A stretch of 64,000 nt of DNA from Parabacteroides acidifaciens (GCF_003363715.1 NZ_QREV01000004.1:111306-175305), one strand, 5' to 3'; numbered from the stretch's first letter, positions 8,785 through 18,011 are shown. A program made the numbers and translations. The notes: generated by a model from the sequence alone, not told the origin.

Positions 8785-8922
8785 CTTTCCGGGTATTTTC
8801 TTTCGTTTTGGTCTGGAAGTAATCTCCGGGAAGGCTTTGTCTGCATAAGTTCTGTCTTATTATAAAAGGATTGGTCCATATCTCTATTATAAAGGTTTGT
8901 TTGGATAAAATGTAAACATGTT

Positions 8923-8954
8923 TTTGGTAGTTAATAATTTTTCCGGTACTTTTG
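8923..8954 (+). promoter_or_regulatory. Promoter of the TetR - KAS III - FabG operon
   Basis: TTTG at 8923-8926, a 20 nt spacer and TACTTTTG at 8947-8954 form a complete Bacteroidetes promoter 32 nt ahead of the regulator start codon. Confidence 0.6.
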
Positions 8955-8955
8955 C

Positions 8956-8978
8956 GCACAGTTTTAATCAAAATGTGC
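8956..8978. promoter_or_regulatory. Candidate TetR operator
   Basis: An inverted repeat with arms GCACAgTTTT and AAAAtGTGC sits directly after the -7 box and before the tetR start, where a self-repressing TetR protein would bind. Assignment rests on position and symmetry only. Confidence 0.4.
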
Positions 8979-8985
8979 AATACAA

Positions 8986-9579
8986 ATGCCGATGACAGTT
9001 TCTAAAACACGTGAGATGTTGGTGGATGTGGCCAGACAATTGTTTGCCCGCATGGGGGTGGATAATACGACAATGAACGATATTGCACAGGCATCCAAAA
9101 AAGGAAGACGTACGCTTTACACGTACTTTAAGAGTAAGAACGAGATTTATCTGGCAGTGGTCGAATCCGAGTTGGACCAGTTGTACAAGATGCTGCAGGA
9201 TGTGGCTGAGAAAGACCTTCCGGCAGATGAGAAGTTAATGACGTTTCTTTATGCCAGGCTGGATGCTGTTAAAGCGCTGGTGTTCCGTAACGGGACGCTG
9301 AGAGCAACCTTTTTCCGTGATATATGGCGTGTAGAGAAAATCAGGAAGAACTTCGACATCCGTGAAACAGAGATGATACACGGTATTCTGGACGCCGGGG
9401 TGAAAGAAGGTATCTTTGATATGCCCGATACTGAAATTACGGCAATTGTTCTTCATCATGCCCTGAAAGGGTTGGAAGTACCGTATATACGTGGAATCAT
9501 GGGAGACAACATCAGCCAGCGGATTAAACGGAGAGATAATGTAATGAATTTAATATTCAATGGTATAAAGATAAAGTAA
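8986..9579 (+). CDS. TetR/AcrR-family transcriptional regulator
   Basis: A 197-residue protein with an N-terminal helix-turn-helix (about 8-55: REMLVDVARQLFARMGVDNTTMNDIAQASKKGRRTLYTYF cut at the recognition helix) and an all-helical ligand domain. A second ATG two codons in is equally possible as start. It is the first gene of a run with KAS III-like and FabG genes, 14 nt ahead of the former, so it probably senses an acyl or related ligand and controls the fatty-acid-type genes behind it (inference). A palindrome at its promoter suggests autoregulation. Confidence 0.88.
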   Translation: MPMTVSKTREMLVDVARQLFARMGVDNTTMNDIAQASKKGRRTLYTYFKSKNEIYLAVVESELDQLYKMLQDVAEKDLPADEKLMTFLYARLDAVKALVFRNGTLRATFFRDIWRVEKIRKNFDIRETEMIHGILDAGVKEGIFDMPDTEITAIVLHHALKGLEVPYIRGIMGDNISQRIKRRDNVMNLIFNGIKIK

Positions 9580-9593
9580 CACAATACTGAGGA

Positions 9594-10538
9594 ATGTTTA
9601 TTAATGCAACAGGGTTTTATGTGCCTGAAGAACGGGTAGATAACCAACATTTTTTAGAGTTAAACGGGCTGACAAGCGAGTGGATTGAACAACGTACAGG
9701 AATTCGTTCCCGCTCCAAAGCAAAAGCGGAGGAAAATATTAATACGATGAGTATGGATGCTGTCCGCAATGCCCTTCCCAAATTACCGTATGACATCACG
9801 GAAGTAGACTTGATTATATCAGCCTCTTATTCCCCTTATGATACGGTAGCGACTGCTGCCCATCTTGTCCAGCACGAATTTAATATCGAGAACGCAAAAG
9901 CACTCTATCTTTCTTCCGCCTGTTCTTCTTTCTTGAATGCGCTGGAAGTAGTGGAGGGATATTTCGCTATGGGAAAAGCAACAAAAGCATTGATTCTTTC
10001 TGCGGACAAGAACTCTGCTTATTATAATGAAACGGACCCGAAAGCCGGTCACCTCTGGGGCGATGCGGCAGCAGCTTTCTTTATTTCAAAGGAACGTGTG
10101 TCGGATACAGACCCGGAAGTGGTGGAAGTCTTTACGCAAGGACTCGGCCATCTGGGCAAAGCTCCGGATGCCGTGCATCTCCGTCCGTGCGACGGCGGTA
10201 TCATGATGCCGGAAGGACGTGATGTCTTTATCCAGGCTTGTACCTATATGCCGAAGAATGTGCTCTTCCTGTTAGAGAAGAATGGTTACACACTGGACAA
10301 CCTGACTTACTTCATCGGTCATCAGGCTAATATGCGTATCATGTCCAATATAGCCAAGCAACTCGAACTGCCGGAAGAAAAGTTCCTGCATAATATTGAA
10401 GAATTAGGCAATACCGGTTCTGTAAGTTCCGCATTGGTGTATGCTCAGAACGATCATAGTTTCAAGAAAGGCGACCTGGTGGCTATCACCGTGTTCGGCG
10501 GTGGTTATTCGGCAGGAGCCTGTCTGATTAAATGTTGA
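9594..10538 (+). CDS. 3-oxoacyl-ACP synthase III family protein (FabH-like)
   Basis: A 314-residue thiolase-fold enzyme. The KAS III triad is intact: Cys110 in SSACSSF, His243 in GHQANMRI and Asn273 in LGNTGSVSSA. The chain opens with FINATGFYVPEERVDN and EWIEQRTGIRSR, typical of FabH. It condenses an acyl-CoA with malonyl-ACP to start or branch an acyl chain. Context (own TetR regulator, fabG-like reductase 13 nt behind) suggests a dedicated second FabH, perhaps for special primers such as branched acyl-CoA or an aryl-polyene-like product, rather than the only housekeeping copy; that is inference. Confidence 0.87.
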   Translation: MFINATGFYVPEERVDNQHFLELNGLTSEWIEQRTGIRSRSKAKAEENINTMSMDAVRNALPKLPYDITEVDLIISASYSPYDTVATAAHLVQHEFNIENAKALYLSSACSSFLNALEVVEGYFAMGKATKALILSADKNSAYYNETDPKAGHLWGDAAAAFFISKERVSDTDPEVVEVFTQGLGHLGKAPDAVHLRPCDGGIMMPEGRDVFIQACTYMPKNVLFLLEKNGYTLDNLTYFIGHQANMRIMSNIAKQLELPEEKFLHNIEELGNTGSVSSALVYAQNDHSFKKGDLVAITVFGGGYSAGACLIKC

Positions 10539-10551
10539 ATCTAAAAACGAA

Positions 10552-11304
10552 ATGAATATGAAATTATTAGAAGGAAAAGTGGCAATCATTACCGGTGCCG
10601 CACGCGGTATCGGCAAAGCTATCGCATTGAAGTTCGCAGCCGAAGGCGCAAACATTGCATTCACGGACCTGGTGATCGACGAAAACGGTCTGGCTACCCA
10701 GAAAGAGATTGAAGCATTGGGCGTAAAAGCAAAAGGTTATGCTTCCAACGCTGCCAATTTCGAAGAAACACATAACGTGGTCGCTGAAGTGGTAAAAGAC
10801 TTCGGTCGTGTTGATATTCTGGTGAATAACGCCGGTATCACGAAAGACGGCCTGATGATGCGTATGAGCGAAGGCCAGTGGGATGCTGTTATCGGTGTCA
10901 ATCTGAAGTCTGCTTTCAACTTTATCCACGCTTGTACTCCGGTGATGATGAAACAGCGTTCAGGCAGTATTATCAATATGGCATCCGTTGTCGGTGTACA
11001 CGGTAATGCCGGCCAGAGCAACTATTCCGCCTCCAAAGCAGGTATGATCGGTCTGGCTAAGTCTGTTGCACAGGAATTAGGTTCACGCGGCATCCGTGCC
11101 AACGCAATCGCTCCGGGCTTTATCATGACAGATATGACGGCTGCCTTGTCGGAAGAGATTAAGGCCGAGTGGGCAAAGAAGATCCCTCTGCGTCGCGGCG
11201 GTACGCCTGAAGATGTGGCTAACATCGCTACATTCCTGGCTTCCGATATGTCTTCTTACGTATCCGGCCAGGTGATCCAGGTTGACGGTGGCATGAACAT
11301 GTAA
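10552..11304 (+). CDS. fabG: 3-oxoacyl-ACP reductase (FabG-type SDR)
   Basis: A 250-residue classical short-chain dehydrogenase. The NADPH loop TGAARGIGKA is at 14-23, NNAG at 92-95, and the catalytic Ser145, Tyr158 and Lys162 are in place (NYSASKAG). The end GQVIQVDGGMNM is typical of FabG. It reduces 3-oxoacyl-ACP to the 3-hydroxy form. A second ATG two codons downstream is an alternative start. It lies 13 nt after the KAS III gene, so the two would act in sequence on one acyl chain. Confidence 0.9.
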   Translation: MNMKLLEGKVAIITGAARGIGKAIALKFAAEGANIAFTDLVIDENGLATQKEIEALGVKAKGYASNAANFEETHNVVAEVVKDFGRVDILVNNAGITKDGLMMRMSEGQWDAVIGVNLKSAFNFIHACTPVMMKQRSGSIINMASVVGVHGNAGQSNYSASKAGMIGLAKSVAQELGSRGIRANAIAPGFIMTDMTAALSEEIKAEWAKKIPLRRGGTPEDVANIATFLASDMSSYVSGQVIQVDGGMNM

Positions 11305-11307
11305 TAT

Positions 11308-11982
11308 ATGGAAGTTATCTACGAAGACAATCATATTATTGCGGTAAACAAGACTTGCCGCGAGATTGTACAAGGAGATAAAACCGGTGATACTCCTCTT
11401 TCAGACATGCTTAAGGCGTGGCTGAAAGAGAAGTATTGTAAACCCGGTAATGTCTTTGTAGGCGTTACGCACCGGCTGGACCGCCCGGTTAGCGGCGTCG
11501 TTTTGTTTGCCAAGACAAGCAAGGCGCTTTCCCGTCTGAATGAAATGTTTCGTGTGGGTGAGGTGAAGAAGACCTATTGGGCGATCGTCAAGAACTGTCC
11601 GCCGGCGGAAGAAGGCGAACTGGTGAACTGGCTTGTCCGCAATGAGAAGCAAAACAAGAGTTATGCTTACAACACGAAACGGGCGGATGCCAAGAAAGCA
11701 ATCCTGCACTATAAAGTAATTGCCCGCTCGGACAATTATTATCTATTGGCCATAGACCTGAAAACCGGCCGTCATCATCAGATCCGTTGCCAGCTTGCCA
11801 AAATGGGCTGTCCCATCAAAGGCGACTTGAAATATGGTTTCCCCCGTTCCAACCCTGACGGCGGTATCAGCCTGCATTCCCGCAGTGCCGAATTTATCCA
11901 TCCTGTCTCAAAAGAACCGGTCAGCATTGTTGCTCCTGTTCCGGAGGATGCGCTTTGGAAAGCGCTTACAGTTGAAAGTTGA
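11308..11982 (+). CDS. RluA-family pseudouridine synthase
   Basis: A 224-residue single-domain pseudouridine synthase without an S4 domain. The catalytic motif VTHRLDRPVSGVVLFAKT carries Asp58, and KTGRHHQIRCQLA at about 151-163 is the second family signature. Its length resembles TruC/RluA-type enzymes acting on rRNA or tRNA uridines; the target cannot be chosen from sequence. It starts 3 nt after the fabG stop and is thus in the same transcript. Confidence 0.88.
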   Translation: MEVIYEDNHIIAVNKTCREIVQGDKTGDTPLSDMLKAWLKEKYCKPGNVFVGVTHRLDRPVSGVVLFAKTSKALSRLNEMFRVGEVKKTYWAIVKNCPPAEEGELVNWLVRNEKQNKSYAYNTKRADAKKAILHYKVIARSDNYYLLAIDLKTGRHHQIRCQLAKMGCPIKGDLKYGFPRSNPDGGISLHSRSAEFIHPVSKEPVSIVAPVPEDALWKALTVES

Positions 11983-12037
11983 AAACTGTAAAAACTATAA
12001 AAACTTCTCCTGCCGTATTTCCTGTTACGGGACCGTC

Positions 12038-12068
12038 TTGCTTAAGTCAATTATAATCTGTAACTTTG
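12038..12068 (+). promoter_or_regulatory. Promoter of the DUF4290-murA-rseP operon
   Basis: TTG at 12038-12040, a 20 nt spacer and TAACTTTG at 12061-12068, 20 nt before the DUF4290 start codon. It heads a run of six closely spaced genes. Confidence 0.6.
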
Positions 12069-12088
12069 TCGGATAAACTGAATTTGTA

Positions 12089-12700
12089 ATGAAATATAAT
12101 ACAGAAGAAAAGAAATTAGTGATGCCTGAGTACGGACGTAATATACAGAATATGGTAGATTATTGTGTCGCTATTCAGGATAGGGAAGAACGTAAACGCT
12201 GTGCCGATTCTATAATTAACATCATGGGAAACATGTTTCCCCATTTGCGCGATGTAAATGACTTCAAGCATATTTTGTGGGACCATCTGGCTATCATGGC
12301 TGATTTTAAACTGGATATCGATTATCCGTATGAGATCATACGCAAGGAAGACCTTTACTCGCGTCCGCCGCGTTTGCCGTATAACAACCAGCGCATCCGG
12401 TACCGTCATTATGGAAAGACGCTTGAAAAGATGATTCAGAAAGCAACGGAATTTGAGCCGGGAGCCGAGAAGGACCAACTTGTCAAATTGTTGGCTACCC
12501 AGATGAAGAAGTCGTTCCTGACCTGGAATAAGGAGTCAGTTGACGACCGGAAGATATTTAAAGATTTGGACGAACTGTCGGAAGGACAGATTGTGTTGGA
12601 CGAAGAGGTGCACAAGCTGGCGGAAAGCCGTGACATCCTCGCACGCAACAATACAAACAGCGGCGGCAGCAAAAAGAACTATTCACGTAAAGGCCGATGA
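12089..12700 (+). CDS. DUF4290 domain protein
   Basis: A 203-residue soluble protein of the Bacteroidetes family DUF4290. Recognisable segments are MPEYGRNIQNMV, RKRCADSIINIMGNMFPHLRD and FKHILWDHLAIM, followed by a basic, low-complexity tail from about 180 (NNTNSGGSKKNYSRKGR). No function is established. Its stop overlaps the murA start by 4 nt (ATGA), so translation is coupled, and this linkage to murA is common in the phylum. A helper role in wall synthesis or ribosome work is only a guess. Confidence 0.85.
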   Translation: MKYNTEEKKLVMPEYGRNIQNMVDYCVAIQDREERKRCADSIINIMGNMFPHLRDVNDFKHILWDHLAIMADFKLDIDYPYEIIRKEDLYSRPPRLPYNNQRIRYRHYGKTLEKMIQKATEFEPGAEKDQLVKLLATQMKKSFLTWNKESVDDRKIFKDLDELSEGQIVLDEEVHKLAESRDILARNNTNSGGSKKNYSRKGR

Positions 12701-14001
12701 GTTCATTTGTCATAGAAGGCGGTTACCGGCTGTCCGGTGAGATTGTACCCCAGGGCGCGAAGAACGAGGCCCTGCAGGTGATCTGCGCGACACTGCTTAC
12801 GCCGGAGAAAGTGACGATTCATAATGTCCCCGATATCCTGGATGTGAACAACCTGATCCAGCTCTTGCGTGAGATGCAGGTGAAGGTGGAGCGTCCGGCA
12901 GCCGATACTTATACTTTTCAGGCGGATGCCGTCGACTTGAATTATCTCGAAACGGACGAGTTTCTGCGTAAGAGCAGTTCCCTTCGCGGTTCGGTGATGA
13001 TTGTCGGGCCTTTGGTCGCCCGTTTCGGAAAGGCATTGCTCCCGAAACCGGGAGGAGATAAGATCGGACGTCGCCGTCTGGATACTCATTTTGTCGGCAT
13101 ACAGAAATTAGGTGCCAGCTTTGGTTATGATCCGGACCGTCAGTTATACGAAATTGAAGCCAAGAAGCTGAAAGGTGCGTATATGCTGCTCGACGAAGCT
13201 TCTGTGACCGGTACGGCTAATATCCTGATGGCTTCTGTGCTGGCGGAAGGAAAAACAACGATATATAATGCTGCCTGCGAACCATACCTGCAACAACTTT
13301 CCTCCATGCTGAACCGCATGGGAGCCCGTATTTCGGGTGTCGGCTCTAATCTGCTGACGATTGAAGGGGTTGAGGCGTTGGGCGGTACGACACATACGAT
13401 CCTGCCGGATATGATCGAGGTCGGCAGTTTCATCGGAATGGCCGCTATGACCGGTTCCGACATTACGATTAAGAATACAGGCTATGAAATGTTGGGAATT
13501 ATTCCCGATTCATTCCGCCGCCTCGGGATCACCGTCGAACAGATGGGAGACGATATCCATATCCCGGCACACGATTCTTACGAGATCGAGACATTTATCG
13601 ACGGTTCTATCATGACAATTGCCGATGCGACCTGGCCGGGACTGACGCCGGACTTGCTGAGTGTCTTCCTTGTTGTAGCGACACAGGCGGTCGGCAGCGT
13701 GCTGATCCATCAGAAGATGTTCGAGAGCCGTCTCTTTTTTGTCGACAAACTGATTGATATGGGAGCGCAGATTATCCTTTGTGATCCGCACCGGGCAACT
13801 GTGATCGGTCTGGGAAACCGCTTCAAACTGCGTGCTTCCAATATGGTGTCTCCGGATATCCGTGCCGGTATCGCCCTGCTGATTGCCGCCATGAGCGCCG
13901 AAGGGACCAGCCGTATCCATAACATCGACCAGATAGACCGCGGATATCAGAATATTGACAAACGGTTGAATAGCATCGGGGCACGTATTACCCGACTTTA
14001 A
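12697..14001 (+). CDS. murA: UDP-N-acetylglucosamine 1-carboxyvinyltransferase
   Basis: A 434-residue EPSP-synthase-fold enzyme for the first committed step of peptidoglycan synthesis, moving enolpyruvate from PEP to UDP-GlcNAc. Lys22 in GAKNEALQV is the conserved substrate contact. The active-site loop reads KPGGDKIGRR: Asp121 stands where E. coli MurA has Cys115, the residue alkylated by fosfomycin. Such Cys-to-Asp forms are active and fosfomycin-insensitive in other bacteria (Mycobacterium, Chlamydia). Start overlaps the DUF4290 gene. A second murA copy elsewhere cannot be excluded. Confidence 0.93.
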   Translation: MSSFVIEGGYRLSGEIVPQGAKNEALQVICATLLTPEKVTIHNVPDILDVNNLIQLLREMQVKVERPAADTYTFQADAVDLNYLETDEFLRKSSSLRGSVMIVGPLVARFGKALLPKPGGDKIGRRRLDTHFVGIQKLGASFGYDPDRQLYEIEAKKLKGAYMLLDEASVTGTANILMASVLAEGKTTIYNAACEPYLQQLSSMLNRMGARISGVGSNLLTIEGVEALGGTTHTILPDMIEVGSFIGMAAMTGSDITIKNTGYEMLGIIPDSFRRLGITVEQMGDDIHIPAHDSYEIETFIDGSIMTIADATWPGLTPDLLSVFLVVATQAVGSVLIHQKMFESRLFFVDKLIDMGAQIILCDPHRATVIGLGNRFKLRASNMVSPDIRAGIALLIAAMSAEGTSRIHNIDQIDRGYQNIDKRLNSIGARITRL

Positions 14002-14012
14002 ACATTCTTGTC

Positions 14013-14534
14013 ATGATAAAGAAAGAAGACGTTTTCAAGATAGGACAGTTTGCCAAACCTCATGGCATAAAAGGGGAGATCGCATTAGTGACGAACAGTG
14101 ACGTATTCGATGATTCGGACGATCCGTATATCGTCTGCGAGATGGACGGAATCCTGGTTCCTTTTTTTATCGAAGAGTACCGTTATAAGACGGACACAGT
14201 CATTTTGCTGAAGTTGAAGAATGTGGACGATGAAAAGGCAGCCCGCGAATTTTCCAACCGCGAAGTGTTCTACCCGCTCGATGAGGTGGACGAAGATGAC
14301 CTGGTCGGAGATATGACATGGGACAGCTTTATAGGCTATACCGTCATAGACGAGGTACATGGCGAGATAGGAGAGGTGACCGATGTCGATGAATCGACGC
14401 TCAACGTACTTCTGCAGATCGACCATAATGGCGAGGAACTCCTGTTGCCGGCTGTCGAAGAGCTGATCCTGTCGGCTGATCACGAGAATAAAAAGCTGGT
14501 CGTGTCCATTCCGGACGGCTTGCTGGATTTATGA
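14013..14534 (+). CDS. rimM: Ribosome maturation factor RimM
   Basis: A 173-residue protein with the two RimM domains. The N-terminal OB-like barrel opens with FKIGQFAKPHGIKGEIAL, and a PRC barrel begins at about 96 (DSFIGYTVIDEVHGEIGEVTDV) and ends in LLPAVEELI and VSIPDGLLDL. It binds S19 and the 30S head during late 16S rRNA assembly. In many bacteria it sits with rpsP/trmD; here it lies 11 nt after murA, a Bacteroidetes arrangement. Confidence 0.92.
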   Translation: MIKKEDVFKIGQFAKPHGIKGEIALVTNSDVFDDSDDPYIVCEMDGILVPFFIEEYRYKTDTVILLKLKNVDDEKAAREFSNREVFYPLDEVDEDDLVGDMTWDSFIGYTVIDEVHGEIGEVTDVDESTLNVLLQIDHNGEELLLPAVEELILSADHENKKLVVSIPDGLLDL

Positions 14535-14549
14535 AATTGATGAATACAC

Positions 14550-15422
14550 ATGGCACGTAAGCAAAAACGAACAAACACAAAATCATTCTGGCACCGGATC
14601 CGGTTTAAATATAAGCTGTCTTTCTTCAACGAAAGTACATTGGAGGAAGTATGGTCGTTCCGTTTGTCGCAGCTTTCCGCGTTTGCCATGTTGGGCTTGT
14701 TCGCTTTTCTGCTGATTGTTTTCACATCGTTGATCATTATTAAGACGCCGATACGAAACTACCTGCCGGGTTATCTGGATGTGGAAGTCCGGAAAGAGAT
14801 CATGCAAAACGCCCTGCGTGCTGATTCGTTAGAAAGGATGATACAGATTCAATCCCTTTATCTGAATAATGTTGCCGGTATCCTGTCGGGGACGATGCCG
14901 ATCGATTCGATTCGCGAGATCGATTCGCTGGCGCGTGTCAATCCGGATTATGAGATTCCGCGCAGCAAGGAAGAAACGAAATTTGTAAAAGAGTTTGAGG
15001 AGGCGGAGAAATATAACCTGGCTGTGCTGGACCCGAACCCGGTTCCGACCGACGGGGTCTTCTTCTACAAGCCGGTGAACGGTGTTGTCTCTGCCCATTA
15101 TGATGCCAATATCCGCCATTACGGGGTCGATCTGGTGGCCGCTCCGAAAGAGAGTGTGCTGGCAACGTTGGACGGCACGGTGATCTTTGCCGGTTTCGAT
15201 CCGAATAGTGGAAATGTGATACAGGTACAGCATAAGAACGGTTTTTTATCGATCTATAAACATAATGAACTATTGCTGAAAGAGGTGGGCGACCGTGTTG
15301 TGGCGGGTGAAGCCGTCGCTTTGGTAGGCAATACGGGGAAACTGTCGACAGGCCCTCATCTCCATTTTGAGTTGTGGTATAAAGGCAGTCCGGTCAACCC
15401 CGAAGAATATATAGCATTTTAA
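14550..15422 (+). CDS. M23-family peptidoglycan endopeptidase, membrane anchored
   Basis: A 290-residue protein with one TM helix at about 43-64 and a C-terminal peptidase M23 (LytM) domain at about 180-285. Zinc ligands are visible in RHYGVDLVA (HxxxD) and GPHLHFELW (HxH). The middle (75-165) is helical. It cuts peptide cross-links of peptidoglycan or activates amidases. Its place between rimM and dxr, near murA and rseP, fits an envelope operon. Confidence 0.88.
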   Translation: MARKQKRTNTKSFWHRIRFKYKLSFFNESTLEEVWSFRLSQLSAFAMLGLFAFLLIVFTSLIIIKTPIRNYLPGYLDVEVRKEIMQNALRADSLERMIQIQSLYLNNVAGILSGTMPIDSIREIDSLARVNPDYEIPRSKEETKFVKEFEEAEKYNLAVLDPNPVPTDGVFFYKPVNGVVSAHYDANIRHYGVDLVAAPKESVLATLDGTVIFAGFDPNSGNVIQVQHKNGFLSIYKHNELLLKEVGDRVVAGEAVALVGNTGKLSTGPHLHFELWYKGSPVNPEEYIAF

Positions 15423-15427
15423 TACGC

Positions 15428-16576
15428 ATGAAAAGAAGCTTGGCCATATTAGGCTCTACAGGTTCTATCGGGACGCAGGCACTGGAAGTTGTCAGTGAAC
15501 ATCCCGACCTTTTTGAAGTATATGCTCTCACTGCCAATAATCAGGTCGATCTCCTGATCAACCAGGCACGTAAATATATGCCCGAAGTGGTGGTGATCGC
15601 CAACGAACAGAAATATCCCGAATTGAAAGAGGCGCTGGAAGACCTTCCTATCAAAGTGTGGGCGGGTTCGGATGCAATAGCCCAGGTGGTCCAGTCGGAA
15701 CCGATCGATATGGTCCTGACGGCTATGGTGGGCTATGCCGGTCTGAAACCGACGATTGCCGCTATCAAAGCAGGCAAGGCGATCGCGTTGGCAAACAAGG
15801 AAACCCTGGTCGTGGCAGGCGAATTGATCACAGCGTTGGCTGTCGAACATAAGGTGCCGATCCTTCCTGTCGATTCTGAACATTCTGCCATTTTCCAGTG
15901 TTTAGCGGGGGAATGGGAGAATCAGGTCGAGAAGATATTACTAACGGCTTCCGGCGGTCCTTTCCGGACGAAGACTATGGAAGAACTGGCTGTTGTTACC
16001 AAGGCGCAAGCGTTGAAACATCCGAACTGGAGTATGGGCGCCAAGATCACGATCGATTCGGCCTCCATGATGAATAAGGGTTTCGAGATGATCGAGGCGA
16101 AATGGCTGTTCGGAGTGACTCCGGAACAGATACAGGTCGTTGTACATCCGCAATCCGTGATCCATTCGATGGTTCAGTTCGAGGACGGCGCGGTGATGGC
16201 ACAGTTGGGTATTCCCGATATGAAGCTGCCGATCAGCTATGCCTTCTCTTATCCTAAACGGTTGCACAGTAAAGCGCCCCGTCTGGATTTCAGCCAATAT
16301 GCAACGCTTACTTTTGAAGAGCCCGACATGGAGCGTTTTCGCAACCTTGCGTTTGCTTTCGATGCCATCCGGAAAGGCGGGAATATGCCTTGTATCCTGA
16401 ATGCGGCTAACGAAGTGGTGGTGGCTGCTTTCCTGCGCGACGAGATCGGTTTCTTGCAGATGAGTGAAGTGATCGAAAAAACAATGGCAAAAGCCACCTT
16501 TGTCCCTGTCCCCACCTATGACGACTATGTGGCGACAGATGCGGAGGCGCGGCGCATAGCGGCGAGTTTGTTTTAA
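15428..16576 (+). CDS. dxr: 1-deoxy-D-xylulose-5-phosphate reductoisomerase
   Basis: A 382-residue enzyme of the MEP isoprenoid pathway, converting DXP to MEP with NADPH. The Rossmann loop LGSTGSIGTQAL is at 8-19. The metal and substrate segments PVDSEHSAIFQ (about 146-156), SMGAKITIDSASMMNKGFEMIEA and VVHPQSVIHSMV are intact. It begins 5 nt after the M23 gene. With rseP it is part of the undecaprenyl and quinone precursor supply side of an envelope operon. Confidence 0.95.
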   Translation: MKRSLAILGSTGSIGTQALEVVSEHPDLFEVYALTANNQVDLLINQARKYMPEVVVIANEQKYPELKEALEDLPIKVWAGSDAIAQVVQSEPIDMVLTAMVGYAGLKPTIAAIKAGKAIALANKETLVVAGELITALAVEHKVPILPVDSEHSAIFQCLAGEWENQVEKILLTASGGPFRTKTMEELAVVTKAQALKHPNWSMGAKITIDSASMMNKGFEMIEAKWLFGVTPEQIQVVVHPQSVIHSMVQFEDGAVMAQLGIPDMKLPISYAFSYPKRLHSKAPRLDFSQYATLTFEEPDMERFRNLAFAFDAIRKGGNMPCILNAANEVVVAAFLRDEIGFLQMSEVIEKTMAKATFVPVPTYDDYVATDAEARRIAASLF

Positions 16577-16602
16577 AGAATATATAAATTAAAGAATAAT
16601 AG

Positions 16603-17928
16603 ATGGAAACATTTTTGGTTAAGGCACTACAGCTCATTCTGAGCTTATCGATATTGGTCCTGGTCCACGAGTTCGGGCATTTTATCTTTGCCCGTATCTT
16701 TAAGGTCAGGGTAGAGAAGTTCTACCTCTTTTTCGACCCCTGGTTTTCGATATTCAAGTTCAAGCCTAAAAACAGTGAAACGGAATACGGCGTCGGCTGG
16801 CTTCCCTTGGGAGGTTATTGCAAGATATCCGGTATGATAGACGAGAGCATGGACAAAGAGGCAATGGCACAACCGCCCAAGCCTTACGAGTTCCGCTCCA
16901 AACCAGCCGGGCAACGGTTGATGATTATGATTGCCGGCGTATTGTTCAATTTCCTGCTGGCTCTCTTTATCTATTCGATGGTATTGTTTACCTGGGGTGA
17001 TACCTACCTGCCTTTGAAGAACGTGAAAGCCGGTATGGATTACAGCGAAACTTTCCATAACGTAGGCTTTCGTGACGGCGATGTCCTTTTGCGGGCTGAC
17101 GATACGGAACTGGAACGTTTCGGTGAAGATTGCTTGCGCCATGTGCTCAATGCACAGACTGTAACAGTTCTGCGCGACGGTGTGGAAACCATCATTCCCA
17201 TCCCCGAAGATATGGCACAGCGTTTTATGCGTGACAAGCAAGGCTTTGCCGCTTACCGTTTCCCGATGGTCGTGCGCGAGCTTGCCGGAAATGATTCGCC
17301 CGCCGCTATTGCCGGGCTGCAACCGAAGGACAGTATCGTGTCGATCAATGGTGTTATGACGCCTACTTTTTATGAAGTCGGAGAAATATTGGCGCAGAAT
17401 AAGGATAAAGATATCACGGTCGGATTTTACCGCGCCGGCGCCCCGCAGTCCTTGACATTGCGTACTGATACGGCAGGCAAGTTAGGCGTTTATTCTCTCT
17501 CTTATTTTGATATATATCAGACCGTGACTCGCAAATATAGCTTCCTTGAATCATTCCCCGCCGGCGTTATGTTGGGCGTGAATACGTTGAAAGGCTATGT
17601 GAGCGACATGAAATATGTCTTTACGAAAGAAGGCGCTTCCAGCTTAGGCGGTTTCGGAACGATCGGAAACCTGTTCCCTGCCGAATGGGATTGGCAGACA
17701 TTCTGGATGAGGACGGCATTCCTTTCCATCATCCTTGCCTTTATGAACATATTGCCTATCCCGGCATTGGACGGCGGACATGTGATGTTCCTGATCTATG
17801 AAGTGATTGCCCGCCGCAAGCCGAGCGACAAGTTCCTCGAATATGCGCAGGTCACCGGCATGTTCCTCCTGTTCGCCTTGTTGATTTATGCGAACGGCAA
17901 CGACATCTTCCGGTACTTCTTCAAGTAG
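16603..17928 (+). CDS. rseP: Site-2 intramembrane metalloprotease RseP
   Basis: A 441-residue polytopic protein. The zinc motif HEFGH is at 22-26 in the first TM helix; a periplasmic PDZ region occupies about 215-290; the conserved C-terminal NILPIPALDGGH supplies the third ligand and is followed by further TM segments. In E. coli RseP completes cleavage of the anti-sigma factor RseA. The lone ECF sigma gene at 647 is a conceivable but unproven client network. Last gene of the operon, followed by a strong terminator. Confidence 0.92.
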   Translation: METFLVKALQLILSLSILVLVHEFGHFIFARIFKVRVEKFYLFFDPWFSIFKFKPKNSETEYGVGWLPLGGYCKISGMIDESMDKEAMAQPPKPYEFRSKPAGQRLMIMIAGVLFNFLLALFIYSMVLFTWGDTYLPLKNVKAGMDYSETFHNVGFRDGDVLLRADDTELERFGEDCLRHVLNAQTVTVLRDGVETIIPIPEDMAQRFMRDKQGFAAYRFPMVVRELAGNDSPAAIAGLQPKDSIVSINGVMTPTFYEVGEILAQNKDKDITVGFYRAGAPQSLTLRTDTAGKLGVYSLSYFDIYQTVTRKYSFLESFPAGVMLGVNTLKGYVSDMKYVFTKEGASSLGGFGTIGNLFPAEWDWQTFWMRTAFLSIILAFMNILPIPALDGGHVMFLIYEVIARRKPSDKFLEYAQVTGMFLLFALLIYANGNDIFRYFFK

Positions 17929-17950
17929 CGGGAAGCACAAGCATTTATAC

Positions 17951-17985
17951 AAAAAAAGGCGGGTCATTGCGATCCGCCTTTTTTT
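17951..17985. terminator. Bidirectional terminator between rseP and the TPR gene
   Basis: AAAAAAAGGCGG (17951-17962) pairs with CCGCCTTTTTTT (17974-17985). T runs on both strands serve the convergent genes on either side. Confidence 0.85.
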
Positions 17986-18011
17986 GTTCTATTGTTTTCT
18001 GAATTATTTTG

